Assembly (NCBI GenBank): GCA_016214125.1
Contig: JACRPC010000027.1
Location: 1 to 64,000 of the forward strand
DNA length: 64,000 nucleotides
Direction: 5' to 3'
DNA from: Rhodospirillales bacterium
GTDB lineage: Bacteria > Pseudomonadota > Alphaproteobacteria > Rhodospirillales > WMHbin7
Positions within the stretch are counted from its first letter, which is position 1. Every line of letters starts with the position of its first letter. The notes under the pieces are model-generated. The model saw only the letters and a program-made list of their open reading frames with translations. It ran no database searches and was not told the origin of the DNA. A program made the position numbers and the translations under genes. Below, one piece after another: positions 16,926-24,567 of the stretch.

Positions 16926-17951
16926 ATGAACGTTTCGCTCGGCTATCCCGTGCCCAAGCCGCCCGCCCAGGCCGAACCCCTGCGGGTGGCGCCCGGGATA
17001 TTCTGGCTTCGGATGCCGTTGCCCTTCCGGCTCGATCACATCAATCTGTGGCTGATCGACGAGGGCGACGGCTACACGCTGGTCGATACCGGGATCGCCA
17101 ACGACGCCACCCGCGCGGTCTGGGAATGCGTGTTCGCCGGTCCGCTCAAGACGAAGCCCCTACAGCGCATCGTCTGCACCCATTGCCATCCCGACCATAT
17201 GGGCCTGGCCGGCTGGCTGGGGCCGCGCTTCGGCATCCCCTTGCATGCCTCGCAATCCGATTGGGCTTTCTGCCGCATGCTGGCCCGCGAGGGCGGCGCC
17301 GATTTCCTCGATTGCCAGGAACAGTTCTATTGCCGCGCCGGTTTCGGGCCCGAGGATCTGGCCCTGGTGCGCGGACGCGGCAACACCTATGGCACGCGGG
17401 TGGTGCCGCCGCCGCCTTCCTTCAGCCGTCTGCTCGACGGCCAGACGGTGCGGATGGGCGGCTCGGATTGGCGGCCGATCTCCGGCCGCGGCCATTCGCC
17501 CGAGCATATGTGCCTCTATTCGGCGGACCGGAAGGTTCTGATTTCCGGTGATCAGATCCTGCCCAAGATCAGCCCGGTGGTCGGCGTCTGGCCGCAGGAA
17601 CCCGACGCCAATCCGCTCGATCTGTTCATCTCCTCGCTCGAGCGTTATCGCGGCCTGCCCGAGGACACGTTGGTCTTGCCGTCGCACGGCCTGCCCTTCA
17701 CCGGCCTTGAGCGCCGGCTCGACCAGTTGGCGCACCATCATGACGCGCGGCTGGACGACACCAGGCGGGGCTGCGTCGAATGGGCGCCGGCGCGCCAGAT
17801 TCTCGACACGCTCTTTCCCCGGCCGCTCGACAACATCGAAGTCTTCTTCGCCGCCGGCGAAACGGTGGCGCATCTGCATTATCTGATGGGGCTGGGTCAG
17901 GTCGAACGCCGGTTCGACGCCGACGGCGTCTATCGGTTCCGGGCGCGTTAA
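16926..17951 (+). CDS. MBL-fold metallohydrolase
   Basis: 341 residues, no signal peptide. The metal motif is THCHPDHMG (HxHxDH), with GRGHSPEHM and the later Asp in VLISGDQILPKISP; a C-terminal helical region with a late His (LPSHGLPF) completes the site. This resembles the LACTB2/RNase-like MBL group rather than ETHE1 persulfide dioxygenases, which are shorter. The substrate is unknown. It shares the last 4 bases (TTAA) with the convergent ArsR-type gene. In other alphaproteobacteria BigR-type repressors control an MBL enzyme, so a functional link is possible but unproven. Confidence 0.85.
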   Translation: MNVSLGYPVPKPPAQAEPLRVAPGIFWLRMPLPFRLDHINLWLIDEGDGYTLVDTGIANDATRAVWECVFAGPLKTKPLQRIVCTHCHPDHMGLAGWLGPRFGIPLHASQSDWAFCRMLAREGGADFLDCQEQFYCRAGFGPEDLALVRGRGNTYGTRVVPPPPSFSRLLDGQTVRMGGSDWRPISGRGHSPEHMCLYSADRKVLISGDQILPKISPVVGVWPQEPDANPLDLFISSLERYRGLPEDTLVLPSHGLPFTGLERRLDQLAHHHDARLDDTRRGCVEWAPARQILDTLFPRPLDNIEVFFAAGETVAHLHYLMGLGQVERRFDADGVYRFRAR

Positions 17952-18277
17952 TTCGTCGCCGGAGCGGCGCCGCAATAAAGCCCGTAGAGGGTGGCGATCA
18001 CCGCGCTCGCCTCCTCGCCGGCCAGGGAATAATAGATGGTCTGGGCAACGCGGCGCGTTTGGACGAGATTGTCGCGGCGCAGTCGCGCCAAATGCTGGGA
18101 TAGGGCCGATTGGCTGAGCCCGATCAGGCGCTCGAGCTGGCCCACCGATTTCTCGCCATGCAGAAGCTGACAAAGCACCAGAAGGCGGTGTTCGTTGCTC
18201 ATCGCCTTCAAAAGCGCGCTGGCGCGCCGGGCGCTGGTTTGCAATTGCTCGAGATTGATCAGCAATTCGTCACTCAT
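17948..18277 (-). CDS. ArsR-family regulator, SqrR/BigR-like (persulfide-sensing type)
   Basis: 109 residues with a winged helix: LLKAMSNEHRLLVLCQLLHG, recognition helix around GLSQSALSQHLARLRRDN, and wing TRRVAQTIYYSL. It has only two Cys, at 36 and 102. Their spacing of 66 equals that of Cys41 and Cys107 in Rhodobacter SqrR, which form a polysulfide bridge when sulfide is oxidised. It probably represses its own promoter; a near-perfect palindrome lies about 20 bases upstream of the start codon. Other targets are not visible. A metal-sensing role is less likely because no ArsR or SmtB metal ligands are seen. Confidence 0.82.
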   Translation of the reverse strand: MSDELLINLEQLQTSARRASALLKAMSNEHRLLVLCQLLHGEKSVGQLERLIGLSQSALSQHLARLRRDNLVQTRRVAQTIYYSLAGEEASAVIATLYGLYCGAAPATN

Positions 18278-18296
18278 GGAAAACCCCTATAGGCGA

Positions 18297-18311
18297 GGTT
18301 TATAATATACC
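18297..18311. promoter_or_regulatory. Palindromic operator candidate for the SqrR/BigR-like regulator
   Basis: GGTTTATAATATACC is a 15-base palindrome with a single mismatched pair around its centre. It lies 20 bases upstream of the ArsR-type start codon in an AT-rich island within a GC-rich genome. BigR/SqrR operators are AT-rich palindromes over the core promoter, so self-repression is likely. The region 18312-18473 up to the pilus-domain gene shows no other clear site. Confidence 0.5.
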
Positions 18312-18473
18312 ACTAATTTTTGATACTTCAATTCTCTCAACGGACTGAAGGGCGTTATAACATCTACCCAAGAATAGCCGGGCCCAAGCCTTAGCGACAA
18401 ACCGCCCCGGGGTGGATTGCCAGGCAGGGCAGGCTACGATAGGTTTGAACCTCTTGTGTCACGGAGTGCGTCG

Positions 18474-18998
18474 ATGCGTCGTCTTGCGGTTCTGGCTCTT
18501 GGTTTGGCAATGGGCGCCTTGGCCGGCTCGGCCTGGGCGGACGAGGTCATCACCGTGACGCTGGGCAAACACCATCCGCTGAAGCTCGATCGCCGCGCGG
18601 CGGCGGTCTTCATCGGCAAGCCGGAAATCGTCGATTACGTCGGCTTTCGCTCCGATCATTTTTTCCTTCTCGGTCAAGCCCTGGGCGAAACCTCGCTCCT
18701 GATCCTCGATTCGCGGGACAAGGAGATCCTCAAGGCCCATGTGGTGGTCGTTCCCGAAACGGATCGCCACGTCACCATCAACCGGGGCGGCAAGAACATG
18801 AAGGACGGCATTGCCGAGGAGACCTTGAGCTGCGGGGAGCGCTGCTCGAGCGTTTCGGTCTCGGGAACAAGCGCCGCCAAACCGGGTGCCGGCGATTCCG
18901 GCAGCGGCAACGGCGACATGGGCGGCCCGGCCACGACCGAGTCCGGTTCGCCGGCCGGCAACGCCGCCAAGGAACTTTCGGGTTCCAAATCCCGGTAG
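18474..18998 (+). CDS. Exported pilus-assembly N-terminal domain protein
   Basis: 174 residues read from ATG 18474, with GGAG eight bases upstream. Signal peptide residues 1-22 (MRRLAVLALGLAMGALAGSA, then WA). Residues 23-105 match the T2SS/T3SS pilus N-domain found at the front of CpaC/RhcC2-type secretins: LDRRAAAVFIGKPEIVDYVG, then LLGQALGETSLLILDSRDKE. No secretin domain follows; instead there is a Gly/Ser/Ala-rich tail with two Cys (CGERC). No other pilus gene is near. It may be an accessory periplasmic domain protein. Its stop abuts the stop of the convergent receiver gene. Confidence 0.78.
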   Translation: MRRLAVLALGLAMGALAGSAWADEVITVTLGKHHPLKLDRRAAAVFIGKPEIVDYVGFRSDHFFLLGQALGETSLLILDSRDKEILKAHVVVVPETDRHVTINRGGKNMKDGIAEETLSCGERCSSVSVSGTSAAKPGAGDSGSGNGDMGGPATTESGSPAGNAAKELSGSKSR

Positions 18999-19919
18999 TT
19001 AGCCCGCCTTCGCGGCCGCCGTTCCGCCGGCCGGATAACTGTGGCGCGGCGCGGTATCCAGAATGGCCTTGGCCTCAAGATCGTCGACCGGATAGGTCAG
19101 GCTTTCGATGACGAATTGCGGCCGAACGACGTTGTCGTCGGCGGGGATCACCAGCGGCTTCAGCGATTCGAGAATCCGTTCCGCCACCGGCTGGCACTTG
19201 TCCCAATTGGTGTTTTGCAGCATCAGGCAGAATTCGTTGTCCTGGGTCTTGGCGATCAGGTCGCTGGTGCGGTGGACCTGGCGCAGGACGGCGGCCACCG
19301 CCACCACCACCTGATGGGTGATCTCGTAGCCGTAGCGCTGGAAGATTTCGCGCAGATTGGCGACGCGCACGAACATGAGGGCGCCCAGGAACTGGCCGCG
19401 CTTGGCTTGGGCCAGGACCACCGGAAAGAACTGTTCGAAGGCATGACGGTTGATGACGCCGGTGGTCTTGTCGGTGCCGCCGCCGTGATAAAGCTCGTCG
19501 TCCATGTCCAAGAGCCGTTGGGCGATGTCGAGCCTGAGGCGAAACTCGGCGGCGTTGTAGGGCTTCATCATGAAATCGTCGGCGCCGACCGCCAGGGCCT
19601 CGATCAGCGCGTCCTTGTCGGAGCGCGAGCTGTGGAAGATCACATAGGTGTAGCGGGGACGGGGAAGCGCCCGCAGGCGCTTGACGAATTCGACGCCGTC
19701 GATCGAGCCCTCGAGCGCGAAATCGACGATGACGATGCGGATGTCGTCGGCCTTGAACCATTCGAGCCCCGCCACGCCCGAGGTCTCGCAATGGACCCGA
19801 TAGCCGGACCGCTCCATCTTGGATTTGATGATGCGCGAGACCAAGGGGTCCTGGTCGACGATCAGAACCTTGAGCGCCGTCGCGCCGGATTTTCGTTCGG
19901 ATTCGGTCGGGTCCGCCAT
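18999..19919 (-). CDS. Receiver protein with degenerate GGDEF, probable c-di-GMP receptor
   Basis: 306 residues read from ATG 19919. Residues 17-138 form an intact receiver (VLIVDQDPLVSRIIKSKMER, Asp66 in IVDFALEG, Lys119). Residues 145-290 form a GGDEF-like domain, but the catalytic motif reads QDNEF (226-230) and the metal Asp region is FVRVANLREI. The I-site RTSD is kept at 217-220, five residues before the degenerate motif. It should not make c-di-GMP but may bind it, as in PelD-type receptors. Phosphorylation would then modulate the response. No kinase or output partner lies beside it. Confidence 0.85.
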   Translation of the reverse strand: MADPTESERKSGATALKVLIVDQDPLVSRIIKSKMERSGYRVHCETSGVAGLEWFKADDIRIVIVDFALEGSIDGVEFVKRLRALPRPRYTYVIFHSSRSDKDALIEALAVGADDFMMKPYNAAEFRLRLDIAQRLLDMDDELYHGGGTDKTTGVINRHAFEQFFPVVLAQAKRGQFLGALMFVRVANLREIFQRYGYEITHQVVVAVAAVLRQVHRTSDLIAKTQDNEFCLMLQNTNWDKCQPVAERILESLKPLVIPADDNVVRPQFVIESLTYPVDDLEAKAILDTAPRHSYPAGGTAAAKAG

Positions 19920-20075
19920 GTCGGTTGGCCCCTTTGGGTTTTCCCCCAAGAGATACCCCCCGAAAGCCCTCCCTGGCAACCCCTCTCGGTTCGCCAAGCC
20001 CCCTCATAACCCTTTCCAAGGTGGTCGAATTTACCCAGAATGGGCCGATTGAGGGTTTTGGCGAGGATCGGCAGC

Positions 20076-22091
20076 GTGCGCTTGGTTCGGCTTGGTCTTG
20101 TCCTTCTTCTGGCGACCCTGTGGGGATTCGGCGCCGCCCGGGCGGCCGAACTCGATCGGGCGCTCGAAGCCTATGGCAAAGGCGATTTCCACGCCGTCCT
20201 CGATGAAATCCGGCCCCTGGCCGAGCGCAACAACGCCAAGGCGCAACGGATGTTGGCCGAGATGTACGAGCAGGGCCAAGGCGTGATCGCCAACGATTCC
20301 CTGGCTTGGAGCTGGTTCCGTCGCGCCGCCAATCTGGGCGATGCCGAAGCGCAGTTCCGGCTTGGCCAGTATCACGAGCAGGGCAAGGGCGTGCCGATCA
20401 GCAACGCCGAGGCCATCAAATGGTACCAGCGCGCCGCCAAGCTGGGCCACGCGACGGCCAAGGCTCGCCTGGGCGCGATGTTTCTCAAGGCCCGCGGCAC
20501 CAAGCCCAGTCAGGCGCGCGGTCTGGCGCTTGTGCAGGAGGCCGCCCAGGCGGGTGAGCCCGAGGCCGAGGCCCTGCTCGACGAGTTGGGACGCAAGGGT
20601 CTGGCGGTCGCGCCGTTGGCGCCGGCGCAAGCGGCCGCCCCGCCCGACCCCGAGGCCCGGCGTTTCCTGGCGCTCGTCCGGTCCTGGATCGATCCCCTGA
20701 CCCGGGCGCCTTTCGGCGGCGACCGCCTGGTGCTGGCGGGCGGACCTCCCAGCGTTGCCGCGCAGCCCGAGGGCGGCTGGGTGGTGCAATACCCCCGCCT
20801 CGAATATCACGCCGCTGCCGGCGACCGGCTGATCATCGGGACCGTTCGCATCAAAGGCGTGCGCACCGGACCGGCGCTGCTGGCGGTTCGCCTCGGCTTG
20901 CCCACCCGCCTGCGCAGCCTGGATGCCAAGGGCAAGGAAAACGGCACCTTCACGCTGGGCGGCCAGGCGATCGATGGTGTTTGGTCGGAGGAGTTGGAGA
21001 CCTTTCTCAGGCTCGACGGGCTTCTTTCCGACCTCGTGATCGAGAGCAAGAAGCCGGCGGGCCGGACGACCATCGCCCAGGTCGGCGTCCGCATGGCGAT
21101 GGTGCAGGCCGCCGGCGAGCGCTACGACATTACCCAGACTTTCGACGTGAAGGGCCTGGCCAGTCTGGTTGGCGGCAAGCCCGACCTGGCGCTGGCCCGC
21201 TTGTCGGTGTCCAGCACCGCCAGACGCGTCGATCTTGCCGCCACCAAGGCGTTCGGCAAGAGCGTCGACGGCGCCGAGGCGCCACCCAGCACCGCCGATC
21301 GCATTCCCACGCTGGTCGGCGCCATCGCTTTCCAGGCCGATCTCGAAGGGCTGCGCGGCGGGAGCAATCCGGGCGGCTTCCGGGGCGGGCTCGACCGGTT
21401 TGAGTTCCGCTTCGCCGGCGAGGATCTCGACCAACCCTTGAGCGGCGCCTCGCTGCGGGTGGCCTGGCAGGGCATGACGGCCGAGGACCTTCAGGGCCTA
21501 CCCGTCGATCTTGCGCTGGCCCTGGTGGCCGAGCGTCTGCCGTTGCGCGATCTGGTGAACCAGATGCTGGCCACCTTGATCGATGTGGCGACGATCGGAA
21601 CCGGCAGGGCGCTGCCGCCCGGCGAGCGGCCGACCATGGAGGGCGCGGCCCAGGATCTGCTCGCCACCTCGATCGACGCCTTCGCCGACGCCCAGTCCGT
21701 TCTTCGGCTTGACGAGTTCATGGCGCGCGGTCCCGATTTCCAGATCGAGGCCAAGGGCCGCTTCAAGGCCGAGATGGCCGGCAAGGCGGGCTTTTCGGGA
21801 ACGCTGGAGATCGCCGGTGCCGGCCTGGACCAGGTTGGCGTCGGCACGGCGCCGGGTCTGATGTCGCTCTGGTCGGAATCGGTGCGCCAAAATCTGCCGC
21901 CGGCGATCAAGGACAGCCAGGGCCGTGACCTCTATCGCCTGGAGTTCCGCCCCGAGGGCGGGCTGTCGGTGAACGGCGTCGATTGGCAGCCGGGAACGGC
22001 GGCCAAGCGCGACAAGAAAGAGAAGAAGGATAAGGGGCCGGTCCGACTGACGCCGACGCCCAAGGGCAAATCTCAACCCCCGAAGCCGTAA
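20076..22091 (+). CDS. Exported Sel1-repeat protein with large C-terminal domain
   Basis: 671 residues read from GTG 20076, which has GAGGATCGG upstream and gives a clean signal peptide (VRLVRLGLVLLLATLWGFGA, cut after ARA). An ATG at 20040 would add 12 residues and lacks a well-placed ribosome site. Residues about 25-175 hold three to four Sel1 repeats (AQRMLAEMYEQGQGVIANDS and AQFRLGQYHEQGKGVPISNA). A linker leads to about 480 residues of beta-rich, Leu/Ala-rich sequence of no recognised family, vaguely like YdgA/AsmA-type envelope domains. The tail is Lys/Pro-rich. Probably periplasmic. The 3' end overlaps the MarR gene by 19 bases. Confidence 0.72.
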   Translation: MRLVRLGLVLLLATLWGFGAARAAELDRALEAYGKGDFHAVLDEIRPLAERNNAKAQRMLAEMYEQGQGVIANDSLAWSWFRRAANLGDAEAQFRLGQYHEQGKGVPISNAEAIKWYQRAAKLGHATAKARLGAMFLKARGTKPSQARGLALVQEAAQAGEPEAEALLDELGRKGLAVAPLAPAQAAAPPDPEARRFLALVRSWIDPLTRAPFGGDRLVLAGGPPSVAAQPEGGWVVQYPRLEYHAAAGDRLIIGTVRIKGVRTGPALLAVRLGLPTRLRSLDAKGKENGTFTLGGQAIDGVWSEELETFLRLDGLLSDLVIESKKPAGRTTIAQVGVRMAMVQAAGERYDITQTFDVKGLASLVGGKPDLALARLSVSSTARRVDLAATKAFGKSVDGAEAPPSTADRIPTLVGAIAFQADLEGLRGGSNPGGFRGGLDRFEFRFAGEDLDQPLSGASLRVAWQGMTAEDLQGLPVDLALALVAERLPLRDLVNQMLATLIDVATIGTGRALPPGERPTMEGAAQDLLATSIDAFADAQSVLRLDEFMARGPDFQIEAKGRFKAEMAGKAGFSGTLEIAGAGLDQVGVGTAPGLMSLWSESVRQNLPPAIKDSQGRDLYRLEFRPEGGLSVNGVDWQPGTAAKRDKKEKKDKGPVRLTPTPKGKSQPPKP

Positions 22092-22531
22092 CGGATGATA
22101 TCGGTCCAGGCGCGCTCGAGACGCTGCAGCGTCGTGCCGGATTTTGTCAATTCCTCGCCGAAATCGCCCGTCTTCGCCAACTTGTCGGCGATATCGTTCT
22201 GCTGGGCGCGGATGACGGTGCACAGCTTCATGCCCTTGTCGGTGAGCTTGAGGCGGACCGAGCGGCGGTCGTGGCTTGAGCGCTCCTGGGCGAGATAGCC
22301 GAATTCGGTGAGTTTCTTGATGTTGTAGGAGACGTTGGAGCCGTGATAGTAGCCGCGGTCCTTGAGATCGCGGATTACCATTTCCTCGTCGCCGATGTTG
22401 GACAGAAGAAGGGCCTGGACCGGGTTGATGTCCTCGATCCCCTGGCGGCGCAGCTCGACGCGCAGCACATCGAGGAAGTGGCGGTGCAGCCGCTCGATCA
22501 GCCGCACGATGGACAGATAGGATTCGCGCAC
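22073..22531 (-). CDS. MarR-family transcriptional regulator
   Basis: 152 residues read from GTG 22531 with GAGG five bases upstream. Winged-helix region: NPVQALLLSNIGDEEMVIRD, GSNVSYNIKKLTEFGYLAQE and wing SSHDRRSVRLKLTDKGMKL, typical of MarR dimers. It resembles the LdtR-type alphaproteobacterial MarR proteins, but this is only an impression. It is divergent from natA across 123 bases and so may control the ABC exporter. GACCTCA occurs twice in that spacer (22574-22580 and 22593-22599), a possible operator. Confidence 0.85.
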   Translation of the reverse strand: MRESYLSIVRLIERLHRHFLDVLRVELRRQGIEDINPVQALLLSNIGDEEMVIRDLKDRGYYHGSNVSYNIKKLTEFGYLAQERSSHDRRSVRLKLTDKGMKLCTVIRAQQNDIADKLAKTGDFGEELTKSGTTLQRLERAWTDIIRYGFGG

Positions 22532-22654
22532 CGGAACCTCGCCCTTTGCCGTTTGACGGAAGGCCGCCCCCAGGACCTCAGAGTAGCGTCAAGACCTCAC
22601 ACCTGCATCATTTTTCTTCTTGCCCCGGCGCGCGGCAACCGTTCCACTTGGGAT

Positions 22655-23395
22655 ATGATCGAGCTTGAGAATCTTGGCAAGCGCTTCCAAAGCCTGGTCG
22701 CCCTCGACCGGGTGAGCTTCCTGGCTAGGGACGGCAGCGTCACCGGCCTCATCGGGCCCAATGGAGCGGGCAAGACCACCTGCCTGCGGCTCATCACCAC
22801 CGTGATGCGGCCCGATCAGGGCCGTATCGTCGTCGATGGGCTCGACGCCGCCCTGGACCCGATCGGCGTGCGGCGCCGGCTGGGTGTGTTGGCCGATGCG
22901 CGTGGGCTTTATCCCCGGCTCACGGCCCGCGAGCACATCCGCTATTTCGGGCAGTTGCACGGCTTGTCCGGCCGCGCGTTGGAATCCCGCATCGAGACCT
23001 TGATCGCCCGCCTCGACATGGCCGAGTTCATCGATCGGCGCGCCAAGGGCTTTTCCAAGGGCCAGGCGATGAAGGTGGCCTTGGCCCGCGCCCTGGTGCA
23101 CGAGCCGCACAATCTGCTGCTCGACGAGCCGACCAACGGACTCGATCTTCAAGCCGCGCGCGCCATGCGGGCTTTGATCGGCGAATTGAAGGCCCAGGGG
23201 CGCTGCATCCTGTTTTCCAGCCACATCATGAGCGAGGTGGCGGCGCTGTCGGATCGCTTGGTGATCCTGGCCAAGGGCCGGGTGGCCGCCCAGGGCACGC
23301 TGGCCGAGCTGGCCGCCCAGACCGGCCAGGAATCGATCGAGGAAATATTTTTGGCCCTCACCGGCGAACGCCAGGAGCAGGAGGCAAACCGATGA
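22655..23395 (+). CDS. ABC exporter ATP-binding protein, NatA-like
   Basis: 246 residues read from ATG 22655. Walker A GPNGAGKTT (about residues 37-45), Q-loop region, signature FSKGQAMKVALARALVHEP and Walker B LLLDEPTNGLD with the H-loop in LFSSHIMSE. It lacks a membrane domain. Its stop overlaps the start of the permease gene as ATGA, so the two are translated together as NatAB. NatAB in Bacillus exports sodium; here the substrate is unknown. The MarR gene is divergent. Confidence 0.9.
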   Translation: MIELENLGKRFQSLVALDRVSFLARDGSVTGLIGPNGAGKTTCLRLITTVMRPDQGRIVVDGLDAALDPIGVRRRLGVLADARGLYPRLTAREHIRYFGQLHGLSGRALESRIETLIARLDMAEFIDRRAKGFSKGQAMKVALARALVHEPHNLLLDEPTNGLDLQAARAMRALIGELKAQGRCILFSSHIMSEVAALSDRLVILAKGRVAAQGTLAELAAQTGQESIEEIFLALTGERQEQEANR

Positions 23396-24567
23396 TCGGG
23401 CGCGGCATCGCCATCGTCTTTCAAAAGGAGGTGAAGGACAATCTGCGCGACCGGCGTTCGCTGGCCTTGGCCTTTCTCTATCCGCTCTTGGGGCCGATCC
23501 TGCTTGGCATTCTGATCAACCTGGTGGGGGGCGTCACCCGACTCGACCCCAATCAGAGTTTTGGGTTGGCGATCATCGGGGCCGAACAGGCGCCGGCCCT
23601 GGTCGATCATCTCAAGGAGCTGGGCGTCACCCTTCGCCCGCCGCCTGCCGATCCGCAAGCGGCGGTGCGGCGCGGCCAAGAAGGGGTGGTGCTGGTCATT
23701 CCCACGAATTTCCAGGCGCGGCTGGCGGCGGGCCAGACGGCCGATCTCGAGGTCTTGGTCGATTCCTCGCGTTTGGCCGGCCTGCTGGCCGCCACCCGGA
23801 TCATCGAGGCGGTGAACGCTTTCGGCCGCCAGGAGGGGGCCAAGCGCCTATCCCGCCACGGGCTGGAGCCGGACGCCGCCCAACCCCTGAAGGTGAAGAC
23901 CGTCAATCTGGCGACCCGGGCCAACTTCGCCGATTTCTTCCTCTTCATGGTGCCGCCCTTCTTGATTTTCACCGTGTTCATCGGCGGCGTGTATCTGGCG
24001 ATCGATAGCACGGCCGGCGAGCGCGAGCGCGGCTCGCTTGAGCCCCTGTTCGCCAATCCCCTGCCGCGCGCCGGCTTCATGCTGGGCAAATATCTGGCGG
24101 CCTTGTTCTTCACCCTGATGGCGGTGGTGGTGCAATTGGCGGCCTTCAAGCTGATGTTCGTCTCGGTCGGCGCCGGATCGGGCTTCGCCCGCGTCCTGGG
24201 CGCGGGTGACGCCCTTGCCATCCTGGCGGTGGCGGCGCCCCTGGCGGCGCTGGCGGTGGCGGTGCAGGTGATCATCGCCACGGCGAGCCGCAGCTTCAAG
24301 GAAGCCCAGACCTATCTGGGCCTGTTGCCGCTGGTCCCGGCGATGCCGGGTCTGGCGCTGGTCTTCCTGCCCCTGGTGCCCCAGGGCTGGATGATGGCGG
24401 TGCCCACCTTCGGCCAGACTCTTCTGTTCGGCCAGTTGGTGCGGGGCGAGCCGATCCAGGCCGCCCATGCGCTGATCGCCGGCGCCGTCACCCTGGTTCT
24501 GGCGCTGCTGCTTCTGGCCCTGGCGGCCCGCCTTTACGAGCGGGAAGAGTTGATCTTCGGCGGATAA
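23392..24567 (+). CDS. ABC exporter permease, NatB-like
   Basis: 391 residues. One membrane span near residues 21-42 (LALAFLYPLLGPILLGILIN), a periplasmic loop of about 150 residues, then five or six spans from about residue 178. ABC-2/NatB features include ERERGSLEPLFANPLPRAGF and IDSTAGERERG. It would form the export path for the NatA-like ATPase, with which it overlaps by 4 bases. The last 34 bases overlap the convergent antiporter gene. The substrate is unknown; Na+ or a drug-like compound are the usual options for the family. Confidence 0.88.
   Translation: MIGRGIAIVFQKEVKDNLRDRRSLALAFLYPLLGPILLGILINLVGGVTRLDPNQSFGLAIIGAEQAPALVDHLKELGVTLRPPPADPQAAVRRGQEGVVLVIPTNFQARLAAGQTADLEVLVDSSRLAGLLAATRIIEAVNAFGRQEGAKRLSRHGLEPDAAQPLKVKTVNLATRANFADFFLFMVPPFLIFTVFIGGVYLAIDSTAGERERGSLEPLFANPLPRAGFMLGKYLAALFFTLMAVVVQLAAFKLMFVSVGAGSGFARVLGAGDALAILAVAAPLAALAVAVQVIIATASRSFKEAQTYLGLLPLVPAMPGLALVFLPLVPQGWMMAVPTFGQTLLFGQLVRGEPIQAAHALIAGAVTLVLALLLLALAARLYEREELIFGG

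Noticed and set aside
16926-17951. ETHE1-type persulfide dioxygenase next to the sulfide sensor
   Set aside because: The length (341) and C-terminal motifs match other MBL hydrolases; the ETHE1 pattern was not seen.
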